NCBI GenBank assembly: GCA_022747635.1
Contig: JAKTNV010000018.1
Span: 4,374,813 to 4,438,812, forward strand
DNA from: Hetaerina americana
Lineage: Eukaryota > Arthropoda > Insecta > Odonata > Calopterygidae
Direction: 5' to 3'
Length of the DNA: 64,000 nt
Made by a program: the position numbers and the translations under genes. Positions 1 to 11,400 of the stretch are shown piece after piece. The notes beneath the pieces are model-generated. The model was not told where the DNA came from and did not search any database. It saw only the letters and a program-made list of their open reading frames with translations. Numbering within the stretch: the stretch's first letter is position 1; each line of letters begins with the position of its first letter.

Positions 1-784
1 TTGACCGGAACTCCGTTTTCTGTCTTTTTTACATTACCATCGCCTTAAATATAAAAAGGAACCTAGCTTTTTGCCAACAACACTGTTATCAACCGGAAAA
101 ATATTGAATTACATAAGTTGTGTATAACTAAACATTGACTTGAAAATAATTAAAAATTTTGAGGAAATTGGTATTTGTTTTGAAATATTAAGTAATGCAA
201 TGCTATCAAATGCTCAAAAAAACAAAAAAGGAAAGCAGAATGTACCGAATTATGCACTTTGAAGTGTCCGGTTGAGCTATGCAGACCACGTCAAATGCTT
301 GGTTGTCACCATGGTACCCGATGTTACGTACACTGGTGTAGCACATACTTGTACGCACTGTTAGCGGAGAGGCCCTGAAGAAGCAGACCTTCGTCAAAGA
401 CATGGTTAGGAAATGAATCGATGAGAAAGTAAAGAGACGTCATGAAACTATCGCCGCATCATATTTGGAACTCTTCAGGAATTCCTTGAAGAATACGCTG
501 TTGAACGGTGAACTCGTCTCGTCTCTTTCGGAAAAATGGCCGGTCATTCCGGCCTCAAATACAATTCGTTGCAAGAATTTTCACGCAATCTCTAACACTA
601 AATTTGCGTAATTTTTACGCCCCTGTTGTTTTCAGACGCACCCTGGTCTCCTGGCGCGAATTCCCTAACCCTGATTTGCACTAACCCGCAACAATGGCTC
701 ACTCCTCCGCTGCCGAACACAGACCATCCAGACTCCATTTCGGCTGCGTGCCTGTCATCTGATTCAGTTAGGGGTTTCATTCAA
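1..784. other. AT-rich sequence without a recognised gene
   Basis: Only short ORFs without recognisable motifs lie here. I see no terminal repeats, transposase or reverse-transcriptase motifs and no tRNA-like box. Confidence 0.5.
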
Positions 785-960
785 AAGCACCGGTCGGGTT
801 AGTCGCGTGGGTATTGCACTCGCCTGCTAATCGGAAGGTCGAGGGTTCGAGTCCCGTCTCGGGCATGGGCATTCCTCCATCTCTGGTGTTTTGCGTGGCC
901 TCGCCTATTGGAATCACCCAGTAGCAAGCAAGTTATTCAGGATTCTAAGGTTCGCACGCA
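785..960 (+). repeat. tRNA-derived SINE candidate
   Basis: A tRNA-like head carries an A-box-like segment (GTTAGTCGCGTGG, about 798-810) and a perfect B-box (GGTTCGAGTCC, about 844-854) 34 bases further on, with a loop reading CTGCTAA between them. The anticodon stem does not pair well and the acceptor stem is not closed, so this is not a functional tRNA gene. A tRNA-unrelated body follows. SINEs of this design use an internal Pol III promoter and borrow a LINE's reverse transcriptase. The 3' end is not defined, so the right boundary is a guess. Confidence 0.5.
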
Positions 961-2100
961 GGCTATTGCTTATATTTTCTTATCGGCGTACAATTCTATT
1001 ATTATTCTTCAAGATCTCATTTACTGAAACATAGGTCACAACGAAAGTGACCTTCCGCGTGTTCCATGCTTCGTCACCGCTTGCCCCTTCGATTCTCCGT
1101 CTCAGCCCCATCCAACCGCGTGGCCCACTGGGGCGAGAGCCATTCTCTTGCCGCCCCCAGAAGGGCCAGCGGCCCCAAACCCCACGGCGCGTGCCCAGCT
1201 CCTCGTCCGTGGGTCGCCGGGAGCCGTTGAATCCCTCCCTTCCCATTGAATTCGCCCGCCACGCTCCCGGCGTTACTCTTGATAATTAATCCTCTCCCCC
1301 CCTCTTCCCTTCCCCTGCCTCGTCCCCCCCCCTTACCACCGCCCTGGACGGAGGAGGGAGAGAGGCGGAACAATTTCTTTGCGAATCCCCGCACTTTATC
1401 GCGACACGCTGCTACTCTTTATTTCTTCATAAAGCAAGCCTTCTCTCCCCGTGCCGACTCTCCTTGGTAACGGCCGCCGCCGCTGGTGCCACCTATGCGC
1501 CCCCACCCCTGCTCTCGACCCCGCGACAGCGAGGCGATCACATGGGCAACAGATGGCGATCGCCTGACTCCCAACCTGCGACCGTAGAATACACCTGCAT
1601 CCTCGAAAAAACTCCTTACCCAACCCAGCCCCTCCTTTCGCCCCACTCGCACCCTCCAATTGCGATTCCCGGCAACTAGACTTCGACACTCAAAATATGC
1701 GAAAACAATCTTGTCTTGCCTTCCGGGCCGCATGTTATATTACCTTCTGGGGTGTATTTATCTTCTCTTACAGCGGCGCCAGGCTCATAATGCTTTACAA
1801 ACGTTATTGGTCGAACAACGCCACGTTAACGGTATTCAAGCAGTTGGCACTCCACTTTTATCGTACCGTATTGCAAATATTTTACTTTTAAGTTAATAGC
1901 AAGAAATAATATTTTGGTGCATGTAAATTCGGTTACTATGTACGAAGTAGACGATCATCACCCCTGCACTTCGTGAAAGTACACGTTCTGAATTGAGAAA
2001 TAAGGGAATGTATTTCTATTTCAGTATTACCAGTAATCTAGTAGAATGGGATAGATTGCATGGATTGCACCCAGCTATTTAAGCTTGATTCTCGCCAGTA
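961..2100. other. GC-rich island, no recognised gene
   Basis: From about 1,040 to 1,680 the sequence turns strongly GC- and CpG-rich with long pyrimidine tracts on the + strand. Overlapping ORFs are open on both strands, as expected from GC-rich low-complexity composition; their translations are proline/arginine-rich without domains. It could be a promoter or 5' UTR region, but no coding exon can be supported. The rest is AT-rich and featureless. Confidence 0.4.
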
Positions 2101-2104
2101 GCGG

Positions 2105-2690
2105 ATTATTATGGCTCTGTTATTCGTCAACAACTGCGTAGAGCAGGTAGAACAGTTTACGTATCTCAGAAGTGTTTTGGACCAACACGGTCAAAGCATT
2201 AGGGACGTAAGGAGAAGAAATGCGCTAGACAAAGAGGCTTTCGCAAGGAGGAGGGAGTTAATGACGGGGACGTTGAGTAAGGATTTTAAGAAAAGACTCG
2301 TAAAAACTTTGATATGGAGCGTAGCTATGTACGGCGCGGAAACGTGGTCATTGAAGCAGGAGGATAGACGTAGATTGGAGTCTTTTGAAATGTGGGTGTG
2401 GAGAAGAATGGAGAAGGTGAAATGGACCGAGACGAAAACAAATGAGGAAGTACTTGGTATGGTGGGCGAAGGGAGGGGTTTGTTGGGAGAAATCCTACGG
2501 AGGCAGGAAAAGTGGATGAAGGGAGTGTTGACCGGCCGTGGGATGTTGAAGACTGTGATTGAGGGGAGAATGTTGTGCAAAAGAGGCAAGGGAAGGAACG
2601 GGATCGGGATGTTGGATGGGATGGAGGGAGGATGGAAGTACACAGAGATGAATTGGGACTTGATGTAGATTAGGATGCTGTATTGTGTTT
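2105..2690 (+). pseudogene. RTE-like LINE, 3' (C-terminal) fragment
   Basis: The open frame at 2,111-2,668 (185 aa) encodes the C-terminal part of a LINE endonuclease/reverse-transcriptase. It starts after the RT palm at the thumb-like motif FTYLRSVLDQHG, passes SIRDVRRR, then MYGAETWSLKQEDRRRLE, and ends with the WVWRRMEKVKWTE and TNEEVL signature. The palm, including the catalytic (Y/F)ADD box, and the endonuclease are absent, so the copy is 5'-truncated, the usual product of target-primed reverse transcription. The same C-terminal signature recurs at 5.4-5.9, 22.0-22.9 and 54.5-54.8 kb. I place it in an RTE/BovB-like group from memory of similar arthropod proteins; the clade is not certain. 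Confidence 0.75.
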
Positions 2691-3304
2691 TAAGCGAAGT
2701 ATTAAGCAAAGAAATTTATCGTTGTTTGGTCTGTACCAATCGAACACTTACGGTAGAATACTAATATTAAACGTAAGCATAAAACTATCACTCACCGATG
2801 GTGCACGGTCTCTGTGCGACCCTCTGTTTCGAAGAGAAGAGAGAGTTTTGGTCCGGCATCCTTCGATAAATGAGGTAAAAAGCTTCGCTTGAATTTTCAA
2901 AAGATGAAATGGTTGCCAAGGAATGTTGAATCTACCAATTCATCTGTTGAAACATTCATCATGGAGGACGCTGTGCTTTGAGAGGTGTCCTCCACCCACG
3001 AACTCCCTCCCTTCCCCGACCCCACCATCACTCCACTCACCCCTCGCCCGGGGTGGGATCCTCTCCCCCTCGCCCCTCCACCACCCCCATTCCCCGCCGT
3101 CGACATTCCGAGAGTGCCATTACCGCGAGAATGGCTTCGAGCCTTCTTACAAATGGATGGGAGAAGAAATGAAGCTTACGAATCAATAATTTAGCTTTTA
3201 TTCTCACTCTGCAAGCGATCGACTAGAAAGATAGAGTGCCCCTCCATTTGTTGCCCCTCGTTGGCCCCCGTCGCATCCTCCTCCCTGCGCGGACCCCTGG
3301 ACAC
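2691..3304. other. No recognised gene; pyrimidine-rich tract
   Basis: Position 2,985-3,110 is a C/T-rich tract open in several frames with proline/serine-rich translations. I see no conserved domain or repeat boundary. Confidence 0.4.
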
Positions 3305-3350
3305 CACGTGATCGAACCCGCGCCTCATGCCACCGAGCCATCGCGTCATT
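3305..3350 (-). repeat. tRNA-like segment, possible SINE head
   Basis: On the minus strand an A-box-like stretch (GATGGCTCGGTGG) is followed after a few bases by a B-box-like GGGTTCGATC. The spacing is too short for a tRNA because the anticodon arm is missing, so at best this is a deleted SINE head. Confidence 0.35.
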
Positions 3351-3609
3351 GGCGATTCACAACTACTGCATCGCGAGGAAGCGGACACGAATGTGAAATT
3401 ACAGTTAGTTACATGTCGCAGAGAATTTGCTGCAGGCTCTTCCGCAGTCCCAAGCGTTGGGCCACGGGCCCTGCCGCACGGCAACGGTATGCGTGAGCGC
3501 GGGGCGTCGGGTCGTTTTGTTCCTCGGGAGTGTGCGAAGACGGGCGCGGGTGCTTCGAGGAACGGGTCAGGTTTTCGATGATGCGACTCCCACTGCGCAA
3601 CTCAAATCA

Positions 3610-3990
3610 ACGCGGTATCCCCAACCCTTGGATAACTTCGTGACTCCCTCGGGTGTCCAGTTCCACGCCCCTCGCAGCCATTCTGGCCTTGGACGTTTTG
3701 TTCCGGGTCATACTGGAACACCGAAGTTTCATCGCCGGTAATAACGTTGCCGAGAAAATCCTCATCTCCATGGACGCAGTCACAAATTTCTTGCGAAATT
3801 CACACCCGCGACAGTTTTTGCTCCTCGCTCAAGACTTTCACAACCATGTTCGCGCACTCTTTCCTCCTCGCAAGATCCTCTGTTACAATGATGTGGACGG
3901 TTCCGACTGAAAGGCCGGTCTCCTCACTAATAAGGGCGATGGTTAAACGCCTGTCAGAGTCCAAAACTTGTTCACTTTGGCCACCTGAGC
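3610..3990 (-). pseudogene. Mariner transposase fragment
   Basis: Read on the minus strand, the segment encodes the second helix-turn-helix region of a mariner transposase (SDRRLTIALISEETGLSVGT, about 3,960-3,900), then a linker and the first catalytic block GDETSVFQYDPE near 3,720. Several stops and at least one frameshift break the frame. The second and third catalytic aspartates and both terminal inverted repeats are not visible. It is an old truncated copy of a mariner different from the element just to its right, judging by the divergent wording around the shared motifs. Confidence 0.65.
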
Positions 3991-4204
3991 ATCGGCTCGA
4001 ACGAGTAACTTCTGGCTATGCGTGCCACGAAAAGTACTGTTCCTATCCTTCATCATGTTGTATGATTAATTACCTACTGTCTTTTCCTCTTTTGTGCCGT
4101 CTATTTATCCTTCAGTAGGTCAAACAGCCCCCTGGCACCATTTCTTGGCCAAAGAATCGAGGCACTTGGTGACACAGACTAACTTATGTCAGTGTAAATT
4201 ACGT

Positions 4205-4275
4205 TTCCTCGAGAGCTCAAGTGGTCAGAACATCGCACGGCAAGTCGAAAGATCCGGTGCTCAAGTCCCGGTCAA
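4205..4275 (+). repeat. tRNA-like segment, possible SINE head
   Basis: An A-box-like GAGCTCAAGTGGTCAGA is followed at roughly tRNA spacing by a degenerate B-box (GGTGCTCAAGTCCCGG). The body after 4,275 is short because the mariner begins at 4,374. A decayed tRNA-derived SINE is the likeliest reading. Confidence 0.4.
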
Positions 4276-4373
4276 GAAAATATTTTTACGCTGGTGATCC
4301 GCTCGCTTCCGCCCTCCCGACCTCTCCTGTGTCTGTTCTGTATTTGCATTCCTATCCCATTGCCTTATATCTA

Positions 4374-5287
4374 CAGGGTTCGTCCGGAAAATAAGTGTAC
4401 TGAGCTCGGGAAAAAAATTTATTACACTTTTACATATCTTAAGCTAATATTCCTCAAAATAGGACCCTTGTGAGTCGATACCCTTGTTCCAGCGGCGTTC
4501 CCATTCCTGGAACGCTCCCGCGAAGGCATCATCGGGAACCTCTCGAAGACACGTCGTCACGGCCTCTTTGACGGCGTCCAAAGTCCCGTATCGCGTTCCT
4601 TTCAAACTCCTCTTTATCTTCGGGAAAAGAACAGTTCTCTAAAAAATGTGGATCATTTTTGCAGTGATCCGCAAGTTGTGTCGCGATTTCCAAGCGATTG
4701 AGTCTTTGATCATCACTGAGCACTTTCGGCACCAACTTTGCACAAATTTTTCGCATCTGTAATTAGTGCCTAATAATCTCGTGCACTATTGTTTTTGGCA
4801 CATTACACTGCTCTGCTATCATCCGAATACTAAGACGACGATCAGAGTTCAGTACATCGCGAACTTTTCGCACATTTTCGTCGGTGAGTGTCGTTGATGA
4901 GCGTCCAGGCCGTGGTTCGTCGTCGACCTCTTCTCTGCCCTCCACGAACATCTTGTGCCACCGAAAGATCATGTTTCTGGACATGGCTGACTCCCCGTAA
5001 GCCTGGTCAATCATACCGACAGTTTCGGTAGACGATTTCCCAAGCTTTACCGCAAATTTGATGTAATACCGCTGCTCCAAAAACTTCGGCATCGCGTTCC
5101 GTGACGTGGGTCGAGCGTGGAGGTTCGCGTTAACAGAGCTCCTCACTACACCACAGCTCAGAGCCGACTGCCTTTTTCAGCGTCGCTTGCCAACATACCT
5201 CCTCCAATTGCAGCCCGTCAGAGCGGTGCTGGGCGCGCCTGGAGCGGCGGGAAAAAATCAGTACACTTATTTTCCGATCGAACCCTG
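4374..5287 (-). mobile_element. Internally deleted mariner with TIRs and TA duplication
   Basis: Both ends are clear. The left end begins CAGGGTTCG and continues CGGAAAATAAGTGTACTGA; the right end read in reverse is the same apart from two bases. A TA dinucleotide flanks each end (4,372-4,373 and 5,288-5,289), the Tc1/mariner signature. The minus strand encodes the N-terminal DNA-binding region (from about 5,085: KFLEQRYYIKFAVKLGKSS, then MIFRWHKMFVEGREEV and LNSDRRLSIRMIAEQCNVP). A stop near 4,760 precedes KICAKLVPKVLSDDQ. The frame then joins, after FLENC, directly to the C-terminal tail, readable in a shifted frame as RYGTLDAVKEAV and FQEWERRWNKGID. The central catalytic DD34D region has been deleted. 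At 914 bp it is shorter than the roughly 1.3 kb of full mariners. It cannot encode transposase but could be mobilised in trans. Confidence 0.9.
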
Positions 5288-5336
5288 TATTTCCATGTGA
5301 ACGAATATTTGTTCGCCATATGGTGGGACTTCGTGT

Positions 5337-5339
<3 letters not shown>

Positions 5340-5410
<71 letters not shown>
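5340..5410. repeat. (TA)n microsatellite at an RTE-like 3' end
   Basis: About 70 bp of perfect AT dinucleotides. It directly abuts the 3' end of the minus-strand RTE-like LINE to its right, the same arrangement seen on the other strand at 54,881-54,932, so it is probably the element's 3' tail. Confidence 0.9.
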
Positions 5411-5414
<4 letters not shown>

Positions 5415-5886
5415 TTAGGTAATTAGGCCACCGGTTAAGGTTGGTATTTGGATGGACACAGCAACTAAATAAATATTTTGTGATTCCTAACAAAATACGA
5501 AACCCAGTATCCTACTCTTAATCAGACCACCCTTCATATCTGAGTATTTTCTTCCTCCCATCCCTATTCTGTTCCTTCCCTTTCCTCGTTTGCTTACATT
5601 CCCCCCTCAATAACAGACTTCAATATCCCACTGCCGGTGAATACCCCCTTCGTCCACTTTTCCTGCCTCCATAGGGTTTCTCCCAACAAACCTCTCTCTT
5701 CACCCCCTATACCAAGTACTTCTTCATTTGTTTTCTTCTCTGTCCATTTCACCTTCTCCATTATTCTCCACACCCACATTTCAAAAGCCTCGAGTCTACG
5801 TCTATCCTCCTGCTTCTATGACCACGTTACCGCACCGTGCATAGCTAAGTTCCAAAGAAGAGTTTTTACAAGTATTTTCTTCCAAC
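5411..5886 (-). mobile_element. RTE-like LINE, 3' part, split by a CR1
   Basis: The minus strand carries the C-terminal coding part (KILVKTLLWNLAMHGAVTW near 5,880-5,820, EDRRRLEAFEMWVW, MEKVKWTEKKTNEEVLG) and the 3' UTR. The UTR contains CCGGTTAAGG-like and TTACCTAA-like sequence shared with the copy at 54.8 kb, then runs into (TA)n. The coding part continues exactly where the RTE-like fragment at 7,381-8,231 stops (TLSKDI then KKILVKTL), so the two pieces are one element separated by the plus-strand CR1. Several substitutions, including a stop in the TWS-stop-KQ motif, make it inactive. Confidence 0.8.
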
Positions 5887-7380
5887 CAATTACCAACCCA
5901 TTTCTTTAACATCGATCTCTTGTATTATGAGATTTCTTGATAGTAGGAAAATACTGATCCAAAATCAGCACGGATTTAGGAAAAGCACATCTTGTGAAAC
6001 ACAACTTGGTCTCTTCATTCACGATATACTTAGATCGGGAGAAAACAACACAAAAGTCGATGCAATATTCCTGGATTTCAAAAAAGCCTTCGACAAAGTC
6101 CCACACCACACAATAAATTGTTACATAAACTTACATACTATGGGATCAATGAGAAAATATTTAATTGGATTAGAGACTTCTTGTCAAACCGCAAACAAAT
6201 AGTAGTCATAGATGGGTTGTGCTCAACCGACAGAGATGTAACTTCGGGCGTCCCCCAGGGAAGTTTAATAGGGCCTCTTCTGTTCTTAATATACATTAAT
6301 GACTTACGCGCACACGTTGGTAGCAATTTGAGGGTATTTGCTGACGACACGGTGGTATACAGGGAAATAAGGAGCCAACCAGATCGCGAGCTACTCTCTA
6401 GAGACTAGACAATATCTCGGAATGGTGCAATAAATGGGGATTAACACTTAATATAGATAAATGCGCAGTTTTGAAATTTTGGAACAAAGGAAGCGAGGAA
6501 CAGGATATAAACTACTAAATAGAGGGTTCAGTATTGACTACGGCAAATCAAGTTAAATATTTGGGGGTTGTTCTAACACCACGCCTTTCATGGGGAGCAC
6601 ATATCAGGACAATATGCGGATCAGCTTTAAAGAAACTTGGCTTCATAAAACGGGTGGTGGGAAAATGTAATGAAAAAGTTAATGAGAGGTGTTATTTTGC
6701 TCTAGTTAGACCTCATTTGGAATATGCCGCAAGTATTTGGGATCCGTGGGATAAAATTTGGCAAAAAGAATTAGATGAAGTCCAGAGAAAATCCGCTAGA
6801 TTCGTTAAAAATTGTTATGATAAGAACATAAGTGTGGCAGGTCTCTTAGGGGATTTAGGCTGGGAACTACTTGAAGTGCGGAGGGAACAAGCGAGGCTTA
6901 GACTTTTAGAAAGGTTCAGAACAAACGAGTTTAACTATGACACTGAAGGAATTATAATGGCCCCACACTACTTACGTAGATCAGACCATATAGATAAACT
7001 AAGGGAGATAGATTCCAGGACATATAGGTACAAATACTCATTCTTTCCCCGAACAATCAGAAATCAAAATAGTAAGAAACCAAACTCACTTTAGAAATAT
7101 TGAAAACATTGAATTTACTAGTCGGAGCAAAGTGAAACACTGCAAAGTTGTTAGGTTTACTTTCAGGTGCATGTGTATGTAAGATGTAGTTTGAGTGTTT
7201 GCATGTGTGTGGAGTGTAAGTGTTCATGCAAGAATCTATGCCATGTTTTTATGTGGATGTATGATTATGTGGTTTTTGCATGCGTTTTTTTTTCCTTTTC
7301 TAAATTACGGGTGGTAATCTAACACCCCCCGCCACACGCCCTTGCGGCGGCTTGCGGGGTATTAAGTAGATGTAGATCTA
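5887..7380 (+). mobile_element. CR1-type LINE, 5'-truncated, inside an RTE-like copy
   Basis: The copy starts in the RT fingers (NYQPISLTSISC, about 5,890), has a small deletion, then shows QNQHGFRKSTSCETQLGLF, catalytic motif A (AIFLDFKKAFDKVPH), motif B (TSGVPQGSLIGPLLFLIYIN) and an intact motif C FADDTVVYRE near 6,340. A frameshift lies at about 6,115 and further breaks between 6,410 and 6,530. The thumb and C-terminal region are open at 6,534-7,094 (VKYLGVVLTPRLSWG, RPHLEYAASIWDPWD, VQRKSARFVKN, IDSRTYRYKYSFFPRTIRNQN). A 3' UTR of about 230 bp ends in the family hairpin (CCCCCCGCCACACGCC to GGCTTGCGGGG) and GTAGATGTAGAT repeats. Endonuclease and ORF1 are missing. Confidence 0.9.
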
Positions 7381-8231
7381 GAATATCCTTACTCAACGTC
7401 CCTCTCATCAACTTCCTTCTCCTTGTGAAAGCCTCTTTGCCTAGCACAATCCTCTTTACGTCCCTAATGCTTAGGCCGCGTTGGTCCAAAACACTTCCAA
7501 GATACGTAAACAGTTCTACCTGGTCTAAGTTTTGCCCTCCTATTTAAATGTTTAGCTTAGCCTTTTTCTCTCTAGAAATTCGCATAAGGTTTGTTTTATA
7601 AATATTGATTTTCATATCATACCTTTCGCACAGAATATCCATTTCACTCAGCAATGCTTGCAACCTCTTGGCTGACTGACAAACTAAAGCTTGGTAATCA
7701 GCGAACCTAACTGATTTTACGGATTCCCCGGCCACCTTCATTCCTATTTCCAGTTCTTCCCATGCATCTTTAATTTTTTCCTCTACATAGAGGTTGAACA
7801 GCAACGGCGATAATGGACAACCCTGTCTTAGACCTCTTTCTAACGCTGCCCATCCGGACTCCCCGTTTCCCACTCGCACCTGAGCAGTCTGAGAATTGCA
7901 AAGGTCACGGATTAGCCTCTTTTTCCTCCAATCTATTCCTATTTTCCGCAATATACGCATTAGTTTCTTCCAAATTCACTCTATCAAACGCTTTTTCGAA
8001 ATCCACGATACAGGCTACTACCTCCTGGTTGTATTTCATATCCCTCTCGATTAATAATCTCACTACTGCAATGGCATCACGCGTACCTCTCCCCTTCCTA
8101 AATCTAAACTGATCATCCCCTAAGCAATCATATTCTCTACTCCCTATCCTTTCGTTTATGACCCTGAGAACAACTTTAGCTGCATGGGATATAAAACATA
8201 TTGTCCTATAGTCCTCACATGATATAGCCAT
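7381..8231 (-). pseudogene. RTE-like LINE RT domain, 5' part of the split copy
   Basis: On the minus strand the RT begins at EDYRTICFISHAAKVVLRVI (8,215), then FRKGRGTRDAIAVVRLL and motif A (CIVDFEKAFDRVN, about 8,000). It continues in another frame at 7,960-7,544 with RILRKIGIDWRKKRLIRDL, motif B (GLRQGCPLSPLLFNLYVEE) and motif C decayed from FADD to FADYQAL near 7,700. A stop falls near 7,541, but the reading continues through the YLGSVLDQ region to TLSKDI at the CR1 border. Loss of an Asp in the catalytic FADD box, plus the stop and frameshift, make it non-functional. It is 5'-truncated at 8,231: no endonuclease domain. Confidence 0.85.
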
Positions 8232-8235
8232 GAAA

Positions 8236-8459
8236 TAGGAAATGATTAAAGAGGCTTCGGAAGAACTGGAGGTAGGAATGAAAGTGGGCGGGGAATACGT
8301 AAAATCAGTTAGGTTTGCTGATGACCAAGCTTTAGTTTGTCAGTAAGCCAAGGGGTTGCGAGCATTGCTAAGTGAATTGGACATTCAGTGCGACAGGTAT
8401 GGCATGAAAATAAATATTAATAAAACAAAGGTTATGCGATTTTCTAGAAAGAAAAATCA
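8236..8459 (+). pseudogene. RTE-like LINE RT fragment, opposite orientation
   Basis: Only 5 bp from the 5' end of the minus-strand copy, the plus strand reads EMIKEASEELEVGMKVGGEY, VKSVRFADDQALVCQ, a stop, then AKGLRALLSELDIQCDRYG and MKININKTKVMRFSRK. Here the catalytic FADD is intact. It covers the same RT segment as its neighbour, so it is a second copy and not the inverted 5' part of the first one. Confidence 0.8.
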
Positions 8460-11400
8460 TTCGCCTTGACTGGGATTCCCCTTGACTCCGCGCTCCTGAG
8501 GTGGCCTTCAGGGCATAAATGTGCGTGTGGATAGTTCTGACGTCTGCGGGAGATTTGAATTAAGTCACACGTGCAGGACATTGTTCACTCGCCTGTTGTT
8601 CCCGGAGATTGGACTCGAGCTGCGCTTGCTTCGACCGCAGTGCACGGACGTCTGCCTGAGGGCACTCTGAAGAATGTTTTCGCGAATGTTGACCTTCCAC
8701 GTCAGCATGCGCATCCCAGGATGGTTGCCGCTCTTGCATTTTCACATCCCAGGGATTGGGGCGGGGGTGGGAGCAGAGGGCAGTGGTTAGTTATGATCTC
8801 AAAGGGGGGGAGTCGATTGGATTGTGTGGCTGAGAGGCCCCGTTCCGTGTGGGGGCGAGGCCCGCCCCCCCGCGAGCGAAAGGGGATTGATTGCGGGGTT
8901 TAAGGGATTCATGTCAGTGGGGAGGCGATTGGGGCTGCAAAGCGAGTGGGGTGGGAGCGCAAAGATTGGGGGCGGCGGAGTCCCCGCTGCAGAATGTTTG
9001 ACGTGCAAGTGCGTTAGCGCACACGCACATGCGATTGTGACGCGGTGGAGTGCAGGGTAAGAGTTCAGCGTGCATTAAAGAGGGAATAACGCTCCCCCAA
9101 ACGCTGCCCTCGTTCGCTTCCGTGGTGAAGGTTCGCGCCTCGCGGTGCAGTCCTTGCTTCCAGGTGTCACCTACGCGTGTGGGTTGGGAATAAATATTTT
9201 TTAACATTTTTTTCGCACCCTGCAAGCGACCTTTAGGGTATGTGGCAGGGGGTGAATACGCAGCACCTGAATTTTGAACCCAAACATCTTACGCTCCTAG
9301 CGCGATCGGAGAGTGTTATTCTTATTCCTTGTCGTTCATAAAAAAATGACATCTTAAATCTGTTCCACACAACCTCTCTGATTATTTAGCATGATCTCTC
9401 TCACCGTGGTACAATGGGGGTAATACTACCGTTTCAACTTCACTGCTAGATATATAAACGCCTTTATTCAAGTAAAATTGGGACCATAAGGGCCTTCTCC
9501 CATTTAACCCTTAACTGAGGCCTAACGAAGCGTGGAAACTGACAAAGAGTTGACATAACATGTGCCCAAATGGTTGAATTGAATTTTTCTCACCGCGCGT
9601 TCGTCCACTTTTCTAGTGTAATAAACGAATGCCACGTATTCGGGCACTTGGCTTCGATAATCCTGGTTGGACCTGCGAGTGATTCCTTCTTCTTTGGGGG
9701 GTCGTTATGGCCTGCGAATCAGTTCGGCATTCTGAGGATCGATGTTCTATTCACCAAGGAGTGCAAAAATTACTCGCAATGTTCTCTATATATCCTCACT
9801 CATCCTCCTTACCTTCGAGCCTTTTTTACCCCTTGTGCCCTACGTTTCCCTTTTTTAAGTCCTCGTCCTTGCGAATATGTTTTTGCCGTTTTGCAGGCTT
9901 GCGTGCTTCAATGTTTGCGTATGTACTTATAGGGGCGCGTGGCGCGGCAGGGAGCGGGAAGGTGCAACGCGCATGCGCGAGTGAGTAGGGGGACCACTCG
10001 ACACGAATGCATAATGGAGGGGGCAGGTGCCTTCAAGAGGTGGCGACCCCCCAACTCCTCCTCCCCCTTTCCCCTTCCCTCCTCCCCCATTCTTCCCCCC
10101 TCTTCTGTCTCGAGAACCACTCTCCGGCATATCCCTTGACGACGGACGCCCTCCGCCTGCTTTCTCCCCAACCCCCGCCCCCGGTGTCGTCACCCGACAG
10201 CAGAACCACCCCTTGCTGAAGGCATGCCTTACAGCAGGCAGGGGACGGTGTATTTGTAGACGTGTTGACAAATTGCAATTCATTGCACAAAATAATTGCA
10301 ACATAGATGTACCTAGTCACTCAAATGCATATTAGACATAATGGAAGGGAAAACTGACCAAGAGAAAGACATGGACGGCCATAAAGGCTAAGTATATTGA
10401 TATGGACAAAATGACACACGAGATATCCCTGTCGCTTGCCGATCCAAGCCCCGGCCTCCAAGCTGCACGCGATCAAATGCGGCAATGAATCCGACTTCGT
10501 CAGGATCCCATTTACTAGCAGCATATTTCAAACGAGGCCTCACGAGCTAAACGCAGCAAAATGCAATTAGGGGGAAATATTCAGTGACGGTTAACTATTG
10601 ACATTCTCCTTCACAATACATTACAATTGCGAAAGAATACTAAACAAAGTTTGAACAATATATGTGTGGAGTGAAAATAATGAAAGTAAATTAAATATTT
10701 TAGGGAAGGCGGACGAAATACGAGGGGAAACTGTGTGATTGAAGACACTATGCTTGCATAATTAAAGCAGAAGGGGGATTAGAAAAATCATTTTTTGCCT
10801 TTTTATGATCAAATTCTTGCATTTATTTGCGATGACAAATCGAAAATTTTATTTTACTGCCTGTGTATTATTTGTTCCACTTATCAGAAGAAGTCGAAGT
10901 GGCTTGGAAATAATTAATTTCCATCCATCTGTCTATTGAGTCTTGTTGCAAGCAATTGGTGTCGAACCATTGCCATTAATCGATTGAAACGGTCAGCCGC
11001 CGCTTCGTGTCTTTGCGATCGCCCGAATGATACTTTTTCCTTAGAGAAAGGCCCACCATTTGTGAGATACAAAGCACTGCGAGATTGAGAAAGCACATTT
11101 TGACCAATAAATTTTAAACTAGTGGGGTAAGAGGGCTCCATTTCACTTGCTTTCAAACAAGCAAAGTATTATATTCCACGCTAAAAACCCCATCAAATCT
11201 AATGTCTAATACCTGCATTCAAATAAAGGTAATTTATTATATTCCAATCAATCTACACTGAAAAGAAGTTTACTTTCGCTGTAAACAGCTTGAAAAGGAA
11301 CCACCATGGAATATTTTTTTGCATAAACCAATGGGAAAAAATGTTGTAGAAAAAAGAATCACAAAGAGATCGCAGGAAAATTAGTGAGGTAGTGCTAACA

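Noticed and set aside
785..864. Functional tRNA-Ser gene
   Set aside because: The B-box is good, but the anticodon stem and acceptor stem do not pair, and SINE-like sequence follows.
5117..5493. ORFs encoding alternating Ile-Tyr
   Set aside because: They are translations of the (TA)n microsatellite.
7381..8459. Twin-primed (5'-inverted) single RTE-like insertion
   Set aside because: Both fragments contain the same RT segment; a 5' inversion would carry adjacent, not duplicated, parts.
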